From Bacteroidales bacterium (lineage in GTDB: Bacteria > Bacteroidota > Bacteroidia > Bacteroidales > ML635J-15), in the NCBI GenBank assembly GCA_028697515.1, contig JAQVEY010000028.1:1-12339 (forward strand): 12,339 nt of DNA, given 5' to 3'. Position numbers and translations under genes: made by a program. The notes under the pieces were generated by a model. The model was not told where the DNA came from, did not search any database, and worked only from the letters and a program-made list of their open reading frames with translations. Shown piece by piece: positions 1 through 7,952 of the stretch. Numbering within the stretch: the stretch's first letter is position 1; each line of letters begins with the position of its first letter.

Positions 1-22
1 AAATGAGTGATAATCAGATATA

Positions 23-3000
23 TCAATCAGAAAACTTTATAAGTTTTACTATATTTTGCTTTTGATTGTAATAGTTAATTTTCAAATAGTAAACCCCATC
101 TGCAAAGTCGCTAATATCAACAGCATTTAACCCCTCAAACAGATTAAAATCACTGACAACTCTTCCTAAAGCATCAATAATTTGAGCATCAGCATTTTCG
201 CTAATTTCAACAAATAGCTCTGAATTTGTCGGATTTGGATAGACTTTTACATTGTCTGTAACAAAAGTATTTATTCCCGAGCATAACTGACATTCCGAAG
301 TATCTGTGCACAATCCCTCTGTAATTATTACTGCATAATTACCATTTGCTTGTGGAATAAATATTCTGTCCGTTTCACCTTCAATTTGAGCATAATAATT
401 TTCACAATCAACCCACTGATATGTTCCGTTAGTATTATTTGCAGACAGTATATTATCCTCATAAGTTATGCTTACATTTACAGCAAAAACACTTAAATTT
501 AGCGTAACAACCGAGTCGCAACCATTTATTGCTACAAAAGTCTCTGTATATTCTCCTTCTTCATCTATTGTTTGACTGCCAAGAATATACGTCTCTCCTG
601 CACAGATTTCAGCATTTACTGTTTCATTAAAGACTTCTTTTATTATTAGATTTAGAATATAAATACTATCACAAGAATTTACAGTTTGCAGATTATCATA
701 ATATGTCCCCTCTTCTGTATATTCATCTCCACGCCAAGTGTAAATCTCTCCCTGACAAATTGCAATGTCCTCCTCAAACTCATAAACAGGATATACACTC
801 AGATTCAATACATAAACACTATCACAAGAATTTACGGTTAGCAAACTATCGTAATATATTCCCTCAACTGAATATTCGTTCTCACGCCAAGTATAAGTCT
901 CACCTGAACAAATACCATAATCTTCGACAAATTCGTAAATCGGATTAACGGTAAGATTTAGCACAAAAACGCTATCGCAGGAATATTCTGTTTGCAAACT
1001 GTCATAATAAATGCCTCCGACTGAGTAATCATTTCCTCGCCATGTGTAGGCTTCTCCTTCACAAATTGTAACATCTTCCGAAAACTCATACACTGGATAT
1101 ACAATCAGATTTAAGACATAAACACTATCACAAGAATTTACGGTTAACAAACTATCGTAATATAATCCCTCAACTGAATATTCATTCTCACGCCAAGTAT
1201 ATGTCTCGCCTGAACAAATGCCATAATCTTCTATAAATTCGTAAACAGGATTAACCGTAAGATTTAGCACAAAAACGCTATCGCAGGAATATTCTGTTTG
1301 CAAACTGTCATAATAAATGCCTCCGACTGAGTAATCATTTCCTCGCCATGTGTAGGCTTCTCCTTCACAAATTGTAACATCTTCCGAAAACTCATACACT
1401 GGATATACAATCAGATTTAAGACATAAACACTATCACAAGAATTTACGGTTAGCAAACTATCGTAATATATCCCCTCAACTGAATATTCATTCTCACGCC
1501 AAGTATATGTCTCGCCTGAACAAATGCCATAATCTTCTATAAATTCGTAAACAGGATTAACCGTAAGATTTAGCACAAAAACACTATCACATCCAAAAAC
1601 TGTAAACAGGCTGTCATAATAAATTCCTGTTTCGTTGTAATCATTTCCGTGCCAGTTATAAATATCTCCAAAACAAATGTCATGAGTTTCCTGGAAATTG
1701 TACGATGAATGCACATTTATAGTAAGCCATGTAGTGCTATCAAGCGCAGTCAAGATGTCTGTTACAGTAAGGCTGACAATGTATTCACCGGGGGCAGCAA
1801 AAAAGTGCAGAGGCTCCACTTCATATGAATATTCGCCATCACTAAAATCCCATAAATAAACATCACCATCAATACTATGGTCGGTAAACTGTACATATCC
1901 AGAATCACAAAACTCGGTCATATTTGCTTCAAACGAAGAAATTGGATAAGGAAGTTTTGTAAAAGGGTCTGTAATAACCGAACTCCACAAACCAAGAGTG
2001 TCTTTTGTCCTTAAATTAAAAAGATATTCCCCTTTCGGCATCTGAGTCATGTCAACGCTCATTATCAAGTCGTGCTGAGGTACTGGCTCGGATAAAATAT
2101 AGTGCACTGCATTTTCATAATCAGTATTGAACCAATATTGATATTCGCTAATAAGATTTATTGGAGAATTGCTTACAGGATATTTGAAGAAATATGAATT
2201 AATAACTGAAGACCATACTCCACTTTCCTGTTTAAACCTGACATTGAAAGAATGTAATCCGTCTGTCAGCAACTCTGCCGGAACAGATGCCGTAATTGTA
2301 GCTTGTGGTAAAGGAGTAATTTCATTAGTGACAGCATTTGAAAAATCATTATCAAACCAATATTGGTAAGCACATATCTTTGCTGTATCAGAAGCACTGC
2401 CCTGTGTTTTATAGAAAAACTGTGAAATAGTGCTGCTCCATAAATTTCGTTCATCCTTCAAGCGAAAATGTATAATATTTATACCATCGTTTAAAGCAGA
2501 TGCCTCAATAGAACCATTTATTAAAGCTACCTGAGCGGGGTCAATATTAACGGTAACGGCTGAGGCAATATCATTATTAAACCAGTATTGGTAAGCACAT
2601 ATCTTTGAAGTATCCGAATCACTACCAGCTGCTTTAAAGAAAAACTGTGAAATAGTACTGCTCCAGAGATTTTGTTCATCTCTGAAACGAATATGAATAA
2701 TATTAATACCTTCGTTTAATTCTGAAGCATCTATAGAATCATTAATCATTACTACTTGGGAAGGAAATACATCCACTAACACAGCAGATGCTATTTCATT
2801 ATTGAACCAATATTGATATGCATTGATATAATGAGTGTTTGCTTTTAAAAAGAACTTAGAAACAACAGAACTCCATATCTCCTGTTCGTCCATCACCTGA
2901 AAACTTATACTATTTAGACCGTCAGCAATACTGTTGGCATCAACTTCAGCCATTATATCGGCATTTTTTTCGGGTGTAATAAAAACAGTGTCAATATTTA

Positions 3001-3325
3001 CCAAATCACTATTGAACCAATACCTGTAAGCTGCTATGCGATTTGTATCAGAAACTGCTCCTTTTGTTTTATAAAAGAATTTTGATATTGGTGATGAATA
3101 AACATCGTTGTTATCAAATGCCTGAAAATTAAAAACATTCAAACCCTGCAAAAGACTTGATGTTTCTATGTCTAATTCTAAAACTGCCTGTTGCTGAGGA
3201 ACAATAATTTGAGTTATGCGAGTCTCAAAATCATCATTAAACCAATAGGTATATCCATTAATTTGATTTTGCGCCGTTACATAAACAGCACAAAAACATA
3301 AAATAATGAGACAGATTTTTCTCAT
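23..3325 (-). CDS. Large secreted multi-repeat protein with PKD domain and T9SS type A sorting domain
   Basis: This 1100-residue protein is predicted to be exported and then handled by the type IX secretion system, so it should be released or anchored at the cell surface. It begins with a hydrophobic signal peptide ending near VTA-QNQ (about residue 19). Residues 20-457 hold six copies of a roughly 70-residue repeat with a YQYWFNND-like start and a WSSxISQFFYK-like end. Residues 458-538 form a PKD-like domain (VYLWDFSDG, PGEYIVSLTV). Residues 539-948 hold eight 51-residue repeats, each with two cysteines (ICSGE and SCDS), perhaps disulfide-bonded. An Ig-like stretch follows. Residues 1022-1100 are a T9SS type A sorting domain (VYPNPTNSELFV, DALGRVV, GVYYLKI, VKLIK). 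The ATG lies 9 bases after the stop of the upstream beta-helix gene, so the two are probably co-transcribed. An adhesive or structural role is inferred from the architecture. No enzymatic domain is visible. Confidence 0.9.
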   Translation of the reverse strand: MRKICLIILCFCAVYVTAQNQINGYTYWFNDDFETRITQIIVPQQQAVLELDIETSSLLQGLNVFNFQAFDNNDVYSSPISKFFYKTKGAVSDTNRIAAYRYWFNSDLVNIDTVFITPEKNADIMAEVDANSIADGLNSISFQVMDEQEIWSSVVSKFFLKANTHYINAYQYWFNNEIASAVLVDVFPSQVVMINDSIDASELNEGINIIHIRFRDEQNLWSSTISQFFFKAAGSDSDTSKICAYQYWFNNDIASAVTVNIDPAQVALINGSIEASALNDGINIIHFRLKDERNLWSSTISQFFYKTQGSASDTAKICAYQYWFDNDFSNAVTNEITPLPQATITASVPAELLTDGLHSFNVRFKQESGVWSSVINSYFFKYPVSNSPINLISEYQYWFNTDYENAVHYILSEPVPQHDLIMSVDMTQMPKGEYLFNLRTKDTLGLWSSVITDPFTKLPYPISSFEANMTEFCDSGYVQFTDHSIDGDVYLWDFSDGEYSYEVEPLHFFAAPGEYIVSLTVTDILTALDSTTWLTINVHSSYNFQETHDICFGDIYNWHGNDYNETGIYYDSLFTVFGCDSVFVLNLTVNPVYEFIEDYGICSGETYTWRENEYSVEGIYYDSLLTVNSCDSVYVLNLIVYPVYEFSEDVTICEGEAYTWRGNDYSVGGIYYDSLQTEYSCDSVFVLNLTVNPVYEFIEDYGICSGETYTWRENEYSVEGLYYDSLLTVNSCDSVYVLNLIVYPVYEFSEDVTICEGEAYTWRGNDYSVGGIYYDSLQTEYSCDSVFVLNLTVNPIYEFVEDYGICSGETYTWRENEYSVEGIYYDSLLTVNSCDSVYVLNLSVYPVYEFEEDIAICQGEIYTWRGDEYTEEGTYYDNLQTVNSCDSIYILNLIIKEVFNETVNAEICAGETYILGSQTIDEEGEYTETFVAINGCDSVVTLNLSVFAVNVSITYEDNILSANNTNGTYQWVDCENYYAQIEGETDRIFIPQANGNYAVIITEGLCTDTSECQLCSGINTFVTDNVKVYPNPTNSELFVEISENADAQIIDALGRVVSDFNLFEGLNAVDISDFADGVYYLKINYYNQKQNIVKLIKFSD
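26..262 (-). other. T9SS type A C-terminal sorting domain
   Basis: The last 79 residues of the large secreted protein show the usual order of motifs: VYPNPT, a strand ending SELFVEI, DALGRVV, GLNAVDISDFADGVYYLKI and a basic-hydrophobic VKLIKF end. In this family the domain directs passage through the outer-membrane type IX translocon and is usually cut off there. Assignment is by motif order and its position at the extreme C terminus. Confidence 0.88.
482..1711 (-). repeat. Eight 51-residue two-cysteine protein repeats
   Basis: Residues 539-948 consist of eight units of about 51 residues with the pattern (V/I)YEF-x-ED-x-x-IC-x-GE-x-YTWR, then YYDSL, then SCDS-V(Y/F)VLNL and a P near the end of each unit. 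The first and last units are the most divergent. Units alternate between two subtypes: ICSGETYTWRENEYSVEG in one, and ICEGEAYTWRGNDYSVGG in the other. The effective duplication unit is therefore the 102-residue pair. Both cysteines are kept in all eight copies. Confidence 0.9.
951..1562. repeat. Near-perfect 306-bp direct tandem duplication inside the secreted repeat gene
   Basis: Bases 951-1256 and 1257-1562 are direct copies with a period of exactly 306 bp (102 codons). Reading side by side I find only about three differences: ggttaacaa versus ggttagcaa, and two adjacent bases in tataatccct versus tatatcccct. Synonymous sites are nearly identical, so the copies arose recently or are kept alike by gene conversion. 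The period is a multiple of three, so gain or loss of a copy keeps the reading frame. Confidence 0.9.
1955..3268 (-). repeat. Six YWF-type ~70-residue protein repeats
   Basis: Six in-frame copies occupy residues 20-457 of the large secreted protein. Each begins with Y-x-YWF-(N/D)-x-(D/E), has a central (D/E)G-(I/L)-x-x-(I/F)-x-(F/V)-(R/Q) strand, and most end with WSS-x-(I/V)-x-x-(F/Y)F-(F/Y/L)K. Copies three and four are the most alike (both contain QYWFNN, NIIH and NLWSSTISQFF). The copies differ clearly at the DNA level, so this array is older than the downstream 51-residue repeats. I recognise the motif as common in Bacteroidota T9SS proteins but do not know its function. Confidence 0.85.
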
Positions 3326-3334
3326 GATTAAAGC

Positions 3335-4378
3335 CTAGTTTTCCTGAGCACCTACTGTAACCTGTATGTTTAGTTTGCCCTGACTATCAGTGGCTGTAGG
3401 GATTTGTTTGAACTGAATATGCGGATTAAGGGGTACTGCACCATCTTTATATGGGTTATCTCCTCCGTATATACCACAATCTGTTCCACTCATCCCAACA
3501 CCAATTGCAGCCGACGTGTCAGATAAATGATAATCATAAGTATAGCTAAAATCTGCAACATTTGGTACATTAACAAAAAGTGGTGAGAAGGCAGTTTCAT
3601 AAAGGCAATTGGAATAAGTCCCTGCATTAAGATCTGCACTTTCCGCACCAAATACGCAGTTGTTAAAAAAATTATTGGAACAACCGCTAGACCAATAGCT
3701 AGTTGAGGTGTTGGAATGCCTGAATATATTATTACTAAAATTACAATTTGAAACTTCATATATTACATAATTGCCAGAAATTCCATTTTTTAAAATGATA
3801 TTATTTTTAAATTCAGTATTAGCATTAAAAGATCTAATCATATTAGTAATAATTGAACTTTCTACAACAACACCTTGTGTGCTAGCACCGTAAATTGAAT
3901 TTCTTACAATACAATCTTTTATAAATATATTTTCAGCACCATAGTTTGTGCCGCTTGTGGTATAAGCAAGACTTATATTATCTAAATTGCATCTACTTAT
4001 TAAAATATTATTCACATCTCCATCACTAGCAGTACTTCCCATAAAAATATCCCCACTTAAATAGACACCCTGTAAAACGCTATTACTTGAGCCAGTAGTA
4101 AAATAAATACTTCCTGATAAAGCTGTTCTACCGGTCGCCTGTGTTGAGTCCGGGTAATGTCCTGCACCAAATATATGGACTCTTTTACTAATTAATAAAC
4201 TACCTATACCAAAACTACCTCCAGGTAAATATATATAATCACCATCGACAGCAGCAGTTATTGCATCTTGTAAAGATGAATGAGTGCTTGAGCTGGTTTC
4301 ATTCTGCACAACAAAAACTGCCTGTGAAAATACTGTTGTAGAAAAGGCTATCGCAATAAAAAATAAAATCTTTTTCAT
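3335..4378 (-). CDS. Secreted right-handed beta-helix (pectin-lyase-like) protein
   Basis: The 347-residue product has a clear signal peptide (MKKILFFIAIAFSTTVFSQ). The sequence DGDYIYLPGGSFGIGSLLISKRVHIFGAGH is the usual N-terminal entry into a parallel beta-helix. Residues 100-270 are rich in short strands with Asn/Cys/Ser ladders (ISRCNLDNISL, IFIKDCIVRN, CNFSNNIFRH, NNFFNNCVFG), as expected for coils of a right-handed helix. The C-terminal motif CGIYGGDNPYKDGAVPLNPHI followed by VTVGAQEN is familiar from Bacteroidota beta-helix surface proteins. No pectate-lyase catalytic residues can be assigned, so enzyme activity should not be assumed. It has no T9SS sorting domain itself. It is the first gene of a leftward pair with the large T9SS repeat protein, 9 bases apart, and its tail may dock to that partner; this last point is inference. 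Confidence 0.82.
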   Translation of the reverse strand: MKKILFFIAIAFSTTVFSQAVFVVQNETSSSTHSSLQDAITAAVDGDYIYLPGGSFGIGSLLISKRVHIFGAGHYPDSTQATGRTALSGSIYFTTGSSNSVLQGVYLSGDIFMGSTASDGDVNNILISRCNLDNISLAYTTSGTNYGAENIFIKDCIVRNSIYGASTQGVVVESSIITNMIRSFNANTEFKNNIILKNGISGNYVIYEVSNCNFSNNIFRHSNTSTSYWSSGCSNNFFNNCVFGAESADLNAGTYSNCLYETAFSPLFVNVPNVADFSYTYDYHLSDTSAAIGVGMSGTDCGIYGGDNPYKDGAVPLNPHIQFKQIPTATDSQGKLNIQVTVGAQEN

Positions 4379-4402
4379 AGTTTTAAATTTAACAATTTAC
4401 TA

Positions 4403-4431
4403 CAAATATATTAAATATTTAAATCCACAAA
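4403..4431 (-). promoter_or_regulatory. Putative Bacteroidota promoter for the beta-helix/T9SS gene pair
   Basis: On the minus strand there is TATATTTG (4403-4410), a full match to the -7 consensus TAnnTTTG, and TTTG (4428-4431) upstream. The 17-nt spacing is a little shorter than the usual 19-21. The predicted transcript would start about 15-20 bases before the ATG at 4378. No competing -7 match was seen in this intergenic region on this strand. Confidence 0.5.
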
Positions 4432-4526
4432 AATAATAACACAGGATTTGATTAACTAAAATATCATTTTTCAAGCTCATTTTTAAGTATAATAATCTCA
4501 TTTTATTTTCATATAATAAAAATAAT

Positions 4527-4534
4527 TATATTTG
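4527..4534 (+). promoter_or_regulatory. Putative -7 promoter element for the S74-domain protein gene
   Basis: TATATTTG at 4527-4534 matches the Bacteroidota -7 consensus TAnnTTTG and lies 27 bases before the ATG at 4562. Only a weak -33 candidate (TTTA, 4502-4505, spacing 21) is present. The 183-base stretch between the divergent genes (4379-4561) holds this element and the opposing promoter, and nothing else that I recognise. Confidence 0.45.
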
Positions 4535-4561
4535 CCTTGAGCATTTTAAACTATAAATATA

Positions 4562-5908
4562 ATGGAAAGAAAAAACTTATTCTTTATTGCATCTTTTTTG
4601 ACACTATTTATTTTTAACACTAATAGCGGATTTTGTCAAAATGTAGGTATTTCTGAAACATCAATAACGCCAGACGCCTCATCAATATTGGAAATCCGCA
4701 CTACAGATAAAGGAGTACTTTTACCGAGAATTGCATTAATAGATGCAAATGATGAAACAACAATAAGCAATCCTTCAAACAGCTTATTAATTTACAACAC
4801 CTCAACAGCAGGAACAGAGCCAGATAATGTAATACCTGGTTATTATTATTGGTGTGATTTAGATTCAAAATGGTTGCTGATAGGAAATGTTAACACAGAA
4901 CCTGAGGCTTGGCTTCTTGAAGGTAATGCCGGAACAAATCCAACTGACAATTTTGTTGGGACTACAGATGCCCAGGATTTGATTTTTAGGACAACTGATT
5001 CTGAAAGAATGCGTATTAAATCCACTGGTAATATAAGTATAGGTGGAGAGGATGCTTGGGGGAAGTTAACTGTAAATAATGGAAGAATTGTAGTCCAAAA
5101 TGAAACTGGTTATAGCGGTTCTGGAGCTGCATGGTATAAAGATAACCCATGGTTGTACTTATGGAATATGGATACCGAATTAGCTGAATATCAGGGAGGA
5201 AATATATTGTTTGCTGCAATGGAAAATTCTATTCTCGCTGCTGATATTTGCATGATTGAAGGCGTACGTGAAAATGCAATAGATAATAATACTGCATCCA
5301 GACTTGTTTTTTACACACGACCTTCTGCAGATTACATGCAACAAAGAATGGTCATTGATTCTGAAGGTTTTTTCACTTTTAAACCTGAGAATGACGCAAA
5401 TAAAACAATTATAATTAATGATGACGGAATTGGAACAACATCAGAGCCGACAATTGTTCCCTCAACTCATTTATACGGCTTTCTAGGCACTGATACCAGA
5501 GCCTTTTGGAGGGGATATGCTAATTCTTTTGTAAGCTTATCTTCAAAAAAATGGAAGACAAATATAACTCCTCTTGCGAATGATAAGAGATCAGAGTTGT
5601 ACAATGATTTCCTGAACTTAAATGTAGTTAGTTATAATCCTGTTCGCGAAATAACTGACACATTGGGCAATAAAACCGGTGAAGAATTAATGCCATTAAC
5701 TTTTGGACTTATTTCTGAAGATTCGCCCAAAATCATTGTTGACGAAAGTGGAAACGGAATAAAATTATATGAATATATTTCCTTGCTTACTGTTGCTCTG
5801 CAGGAATCAAATAAAAGAATTGATGAACTCGAGGCAAAATTAGCCGAATACGAAAAACAATCGGGCAAGACGAGTCAAAAAGATAAGAAAAGCCGGACTA
5901 AGAAATAA
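4562..5908 (+). CDS. Secreted protein with C-terminal peptidase S74 / tail-fibre intramolecular chaperone domain
   Basis: The 448-residue product begins with a signal peptide (cleavage near GFCQ-NVG, residue 26). Residues 27-110 match a common Bacteroidota N-terminal module (VGISET, PDASSILEI, KGVLLPRIAL, GYYYWCDLDSKWLLIG). The middle (about 110-320) is beta-rich and unassigned. Residues 325-420 resemble the S74 chaperone that trimerises phage tail spikes and then cuts itself off. S327-S-K-K-W-K332 fits the S-x4-K spacing of the family's Ser/Lys dyad, and the FGLISEDSPKIIV...YEYISLLTVALQE block is typical. Residues 411-433 (LQESNKRIDELEAKLAEYEKQ) form a short coiled coil, and the tail is very basic. 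A trimeric fibre at the cell surface is inferred. No phage genes are nearby. It stands alone on the plus strand, divergent from the beta-helix pair. Confidence 0.8.
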   Translation: MERKNLFFIASFLTLFIFNTNSGFCQNVGISETSITPDASSILEIRTTDKGVLLPRIALIDANDETTISNPSNSLLIYNTSTAGTEPDNVIPGYYYWCDLDSKWLLIGNVNTEPEAWLLEGNAGTNPTDNFVGTTDAQDLIFRTTDSERMRIKSTGNISIGGEDAWGKLTVNNGRIVVQNETGYSGSGAAWYKDNPWLYLWNMDTELAEYQGGNILFAAMENSILAADICMIEGVRENAIDNNTASRLVFYTRPSADYMQQRMVIDSEGFFTFKPENDANKTIIINDDGIGTTSEPTIVPSTHLYGFLGTDTRAFWRGYANSFVSLSSKKWKTNITPLANDKRSELYNDFLNLNVVSYNPVREITDTLGNKTGEELMPLTFGLISEDSPKIIVDESGNGIKLYEYISLLTVALQESNKRIDELEAKLAEYEKQSGKTSQKDKKSRTKK

Positions 5909-5935
5909 AAAAGCCGGAAGAAAACTCTTCCGACT
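5905..5935 (-). terminator. Intrinsic terminator of the VWA-domain gene (possibly bidirectional)
   Basis: CGGAAGA (5915-5921) pairs perfectly with TCTTCCG (5926-5932) around a four-base AAAC loop, and two more pairs follow a mismatch. Read on the minus strand the stem is followed by TTTTTTATTT, so it suits the leftward VWA gene ending at 5975. On the plus strand the downstream T-run is poor, so any termination of the S74-protein gene there would be weaker. The T-run overlaps the TAA stop codon of that plus-strand gene. Confidence 0.75.
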
Positions 5936-5974
5936 ATTATAAAATTAAAGCGAACGAAAGAATATATACCCAAA

Positions 5975-7852
5975 TTATAATTTAGCTAATAACTTTGTTT
6001 TTTCGACAAGGCTTATAAATTCTGTTCTGTAACCAAATTCATCTTCTCCCTTAGCTTTCTTTGCCCATAAAAGAACATGATCGTAAGAAGCAGATCCTTT
6101 AAATTCAGAATCTCTTAATAACATACCGTATTCTGCTACCGCTACGGCTAAAAGAAAATTGTTTGAATTTTCCTTTTTAACTAGATCTTTTACAGTAACT
6201 TTTGAAGTAATTAAACGGCTAGTTTCCTGTCCAGGCTTTTTATATCTTATTTTCAAGGTCATAATATCATCGCTTTTTACTATTTGAGATGTCTGATAGT
6301 TCAAGGGATCAACATTTGATGAACCTGATTCACCATCAATCATAACCAATTCATAAATTGCTGTAACGGTATGTCCGCTACCAATCTCACCGGCATCTTT
6401 CTTATCATCATTAAAATCTTCTTTATTCAACATTCTGTTTTCATACCCTATCAGTCTGTATTCTTTTACCTTACCGGGGTTAAATTCAATTTGAATTTTA
6501 ACATCCTTAGCTATAGTATATAGCGTTCCCCACAATTCTTGTCCGAAAATCTTATTTGATTCCATTATATTATCAATGTATGCATAATTACCGTTGCCCT
6601 TATTTGATAATTTCTCCATTTTAGAATCCTTGTAATTTCCCATTCCAAATCCGAGAATTGTTAAATATACCCCTTGATCTCTTTTTGATTCAATAAGTCT
6701 TTCCATTTCGCCATCTGAACTTGCACCAACGTTAAAATCCCCATCCGAAGCAAGTATAACTCTGTTGTTACCACCTTCTATAAAATTTTCTACTGCAATT
6801 TTATATGCTAACTCTATTCCTTCACCACCGGCAGTTGAACCTCCTGCAGACAGTTTGTCAAGAGCAGCAAGTATCTTGTTTTTATCTTTTCCACTTGTCG
6901 AAGGTAATACACAACCTGCCGCTCCAGCATAAACAACTATCGAAACCTTATCTTCTGGACGAAGTTTATCAACAAGAATTCTGAAAGATTTTTTTAATAG
7001 AGGAAGCTTATTGTCATAATCCATTGAACCTGATACATCAATTAGAAAAACCAAATTGCAAGGAGGGATACTTTCTTCTGCAATGCTCTCTCCCTGAATA
7101 CCAATCAGTAATAATTTATTTTTTGAATTCCATGGGCAATCTCCCAATTCAAGATGTGTAGCAAAAGGGTGCTCTCCTTTCGGATTTTCATAATCGTAAT
7201 CAAAATAATTGATCATTTCCTCAATTCTGACAGCATCTTTGTATGGCAGTGTAGAGCTATTTATAAACCTACGCACATTCGCATAAGATGCTCTGTCCAC
7301 ATCAATAGAAAATGTGGACAACGGATCGTCAACAGACTTCTTAAAGTTGTTTTCCTGAATAAAATCATATGATTCAGTATTATGCTCAATATAGGACTCA
7401 TCAACATCATAAGAAGAGTATACATAACCAGAGTTGCTACCACAAACGGGGGATTGTACTCTTGCCCTGCCATCTTTAGTTTTTTCACAACTCACATTGT
7501 AATCCACTAGTTCTTTTTCTTCAGCTGCAAGTAATGTCAAATCAAGAAAAACAGTCATCTTATGATGCTGATTTTCGGCAAGAATTATGTTTTTTTCGTA
7601 ATATTCTACATAGCCAGAATAATTAACTCTAATACTATACACTCCAGGATCCAAATCTTTAAATTCAAAAGCTCCAATTTTATCTGTTTTCACTGTGCTT
7701 ATTATAATACTCATATTATATAGCTTTACTTCTGCTCCAGACAGTGAATTTCCTGTTGAATTATCTCCAACAGTTCCCGAAATTGATCCGGCAGCAAAGC
7801 TCATCGAAGTTATTGCGAGAGCCAATCCGATTAAAAAAAGTTTTGTTTTCAT
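5975..7852 (-). CDS. Secreted carboxypeptidase-regulatory-like / VWA / YfbK-domain protein
   Basis: The 625-residue protein has a signal peptide (cleavage near SFA-AGS, residue 20-21). Residues 22-105 are a carboxypeptidase-regulatory-like beta-sandwich (ISGTVGD, LSGAEVKL, GAFEFKDLDPGVYSIRV). Residues about 174-240 match the YfbK N-terminal region (DDPLSTFSIDVDRASY, EEMINYFDYDY). The von Willebrand A domain spans about 265-430 with an intact MIDAS: D272-x-S274-G-S276, T340 and D370 (ASDGDFN). The C-terminal YfbK domain runs from about 480 to 620. VWA domains bind ligands through a divalent metal, so a binding role in the periplasm or envelope is likely; the ligand is unknown. There is no T9SS domain or lipobox. 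The gene stands alone, divergent from the ComF-family gene. I could find no convincing TAnnTTTG promoter upstream. Confidence 0.9.
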   Translation of the reverse strand: MKTKLFLIGLALAITSMSFAAGSISGTVGDNSTGNSLSGAEVKLYNMSIIISTVKTDKIGAFEFKDLDPGVYSIRVNYSGYVEYYEKNIILAENQHHKMTVFLDLTLLAAEEKELVDYNVSCEKTKDGRARVQSPVCGSNSGYVYSSYDVDESYIEHNTESYDFIQENNFKKSVDDPLSTFSIDVDRASYANVRRFINSSTLPYKDAVRIEEMINYFDYDYENPKGEHPFATHLELGDCPWNSKNKLLLIGIQGESIAEESIPPCNLVFLIDVSGSMDYDNKLPLLKKSFRILVDKLRPEDKVSIVVYAGAAGCVLPSTSGKDKNKILAALDKLSAGGSTAGGEGIELAYKIAVENFIEGGNNRVILASDGDFNVGASSDGEMERLIESKRDQGVYLTILGFGMGNYKDSKMEKLSNKGNGNYAYIDNIMESNKIFGQELWGTLYTIAKDVKIQIEFNPGKVKEYRLIGYENRMLNKEDFNDDKKDAGEIGSGHTVTAIYELVMIDGESGSSNVDPLNYQTSQIVKSDDIMTLKIRYKKPGQETSRLITSKVTVKDLVKKENSNNFLLAVAVAEYGMLLRDSEFKGSASYDHVLLWAKKAKGEDEFGYRTEFISLVEKTKLLAKL

Positions 7853-7931
7853 AGTTTTATGTTTTAAAATTTATATTCGGCGTTGTTGATGAATATTAAT
7901 TTTTGTTTCCATAAATGTTGAATGATTTTTT

Positions 7932-7939
7932 TATTTTTG
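7932..7939 (+). promoter_or_regulatory. Possible -7 promoter element for the ComF-family gene
   Basis: TATTTTTG matches TAnnTTTG and ends 13 bases before the apparent TTG start codon at 7953. No TTTG or TTG sits at the expected 19-21 spacing upstream, so support is limited to this one element. If real, the transcript would have a leader of only a few bases. Confidence 0.3.
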
Positions 7940-7952
7940 AAAAAAATACAGA

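Noticed and set aside
703..948. 81-residue plus-strand open frame inside the large secreted gene
   Set aside because: It is a shadow of the 51-residue repeat array read on the opposite strand, and its apparent repeats simply mirror that array.
482..1711. CRISPR-like repetition
   Set aside because: The repeats are continuous 153-bp coding units with no spacers and translate into regular two-cysteine protein repeats.
3335..4378. Pectate lyase enzyme
   Set aside because: The beta-helix fold signal is clear, but no lyase catalytic residues or calcium-site motif can be identified.
5480..5492. CTTTCTAGGCACT inside the S74-protein gene as another 9-nt repeat copy
   Set aside because: It is a single isolated unit in coding sequence, best explained by chance.
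4562..5908. Prophage remnant because of the S74 tail-fibre domain
   Set aside because: The protein has an export signal and a Bacteroidota secreted-protein N terminus, and no other phage gene is in the window.
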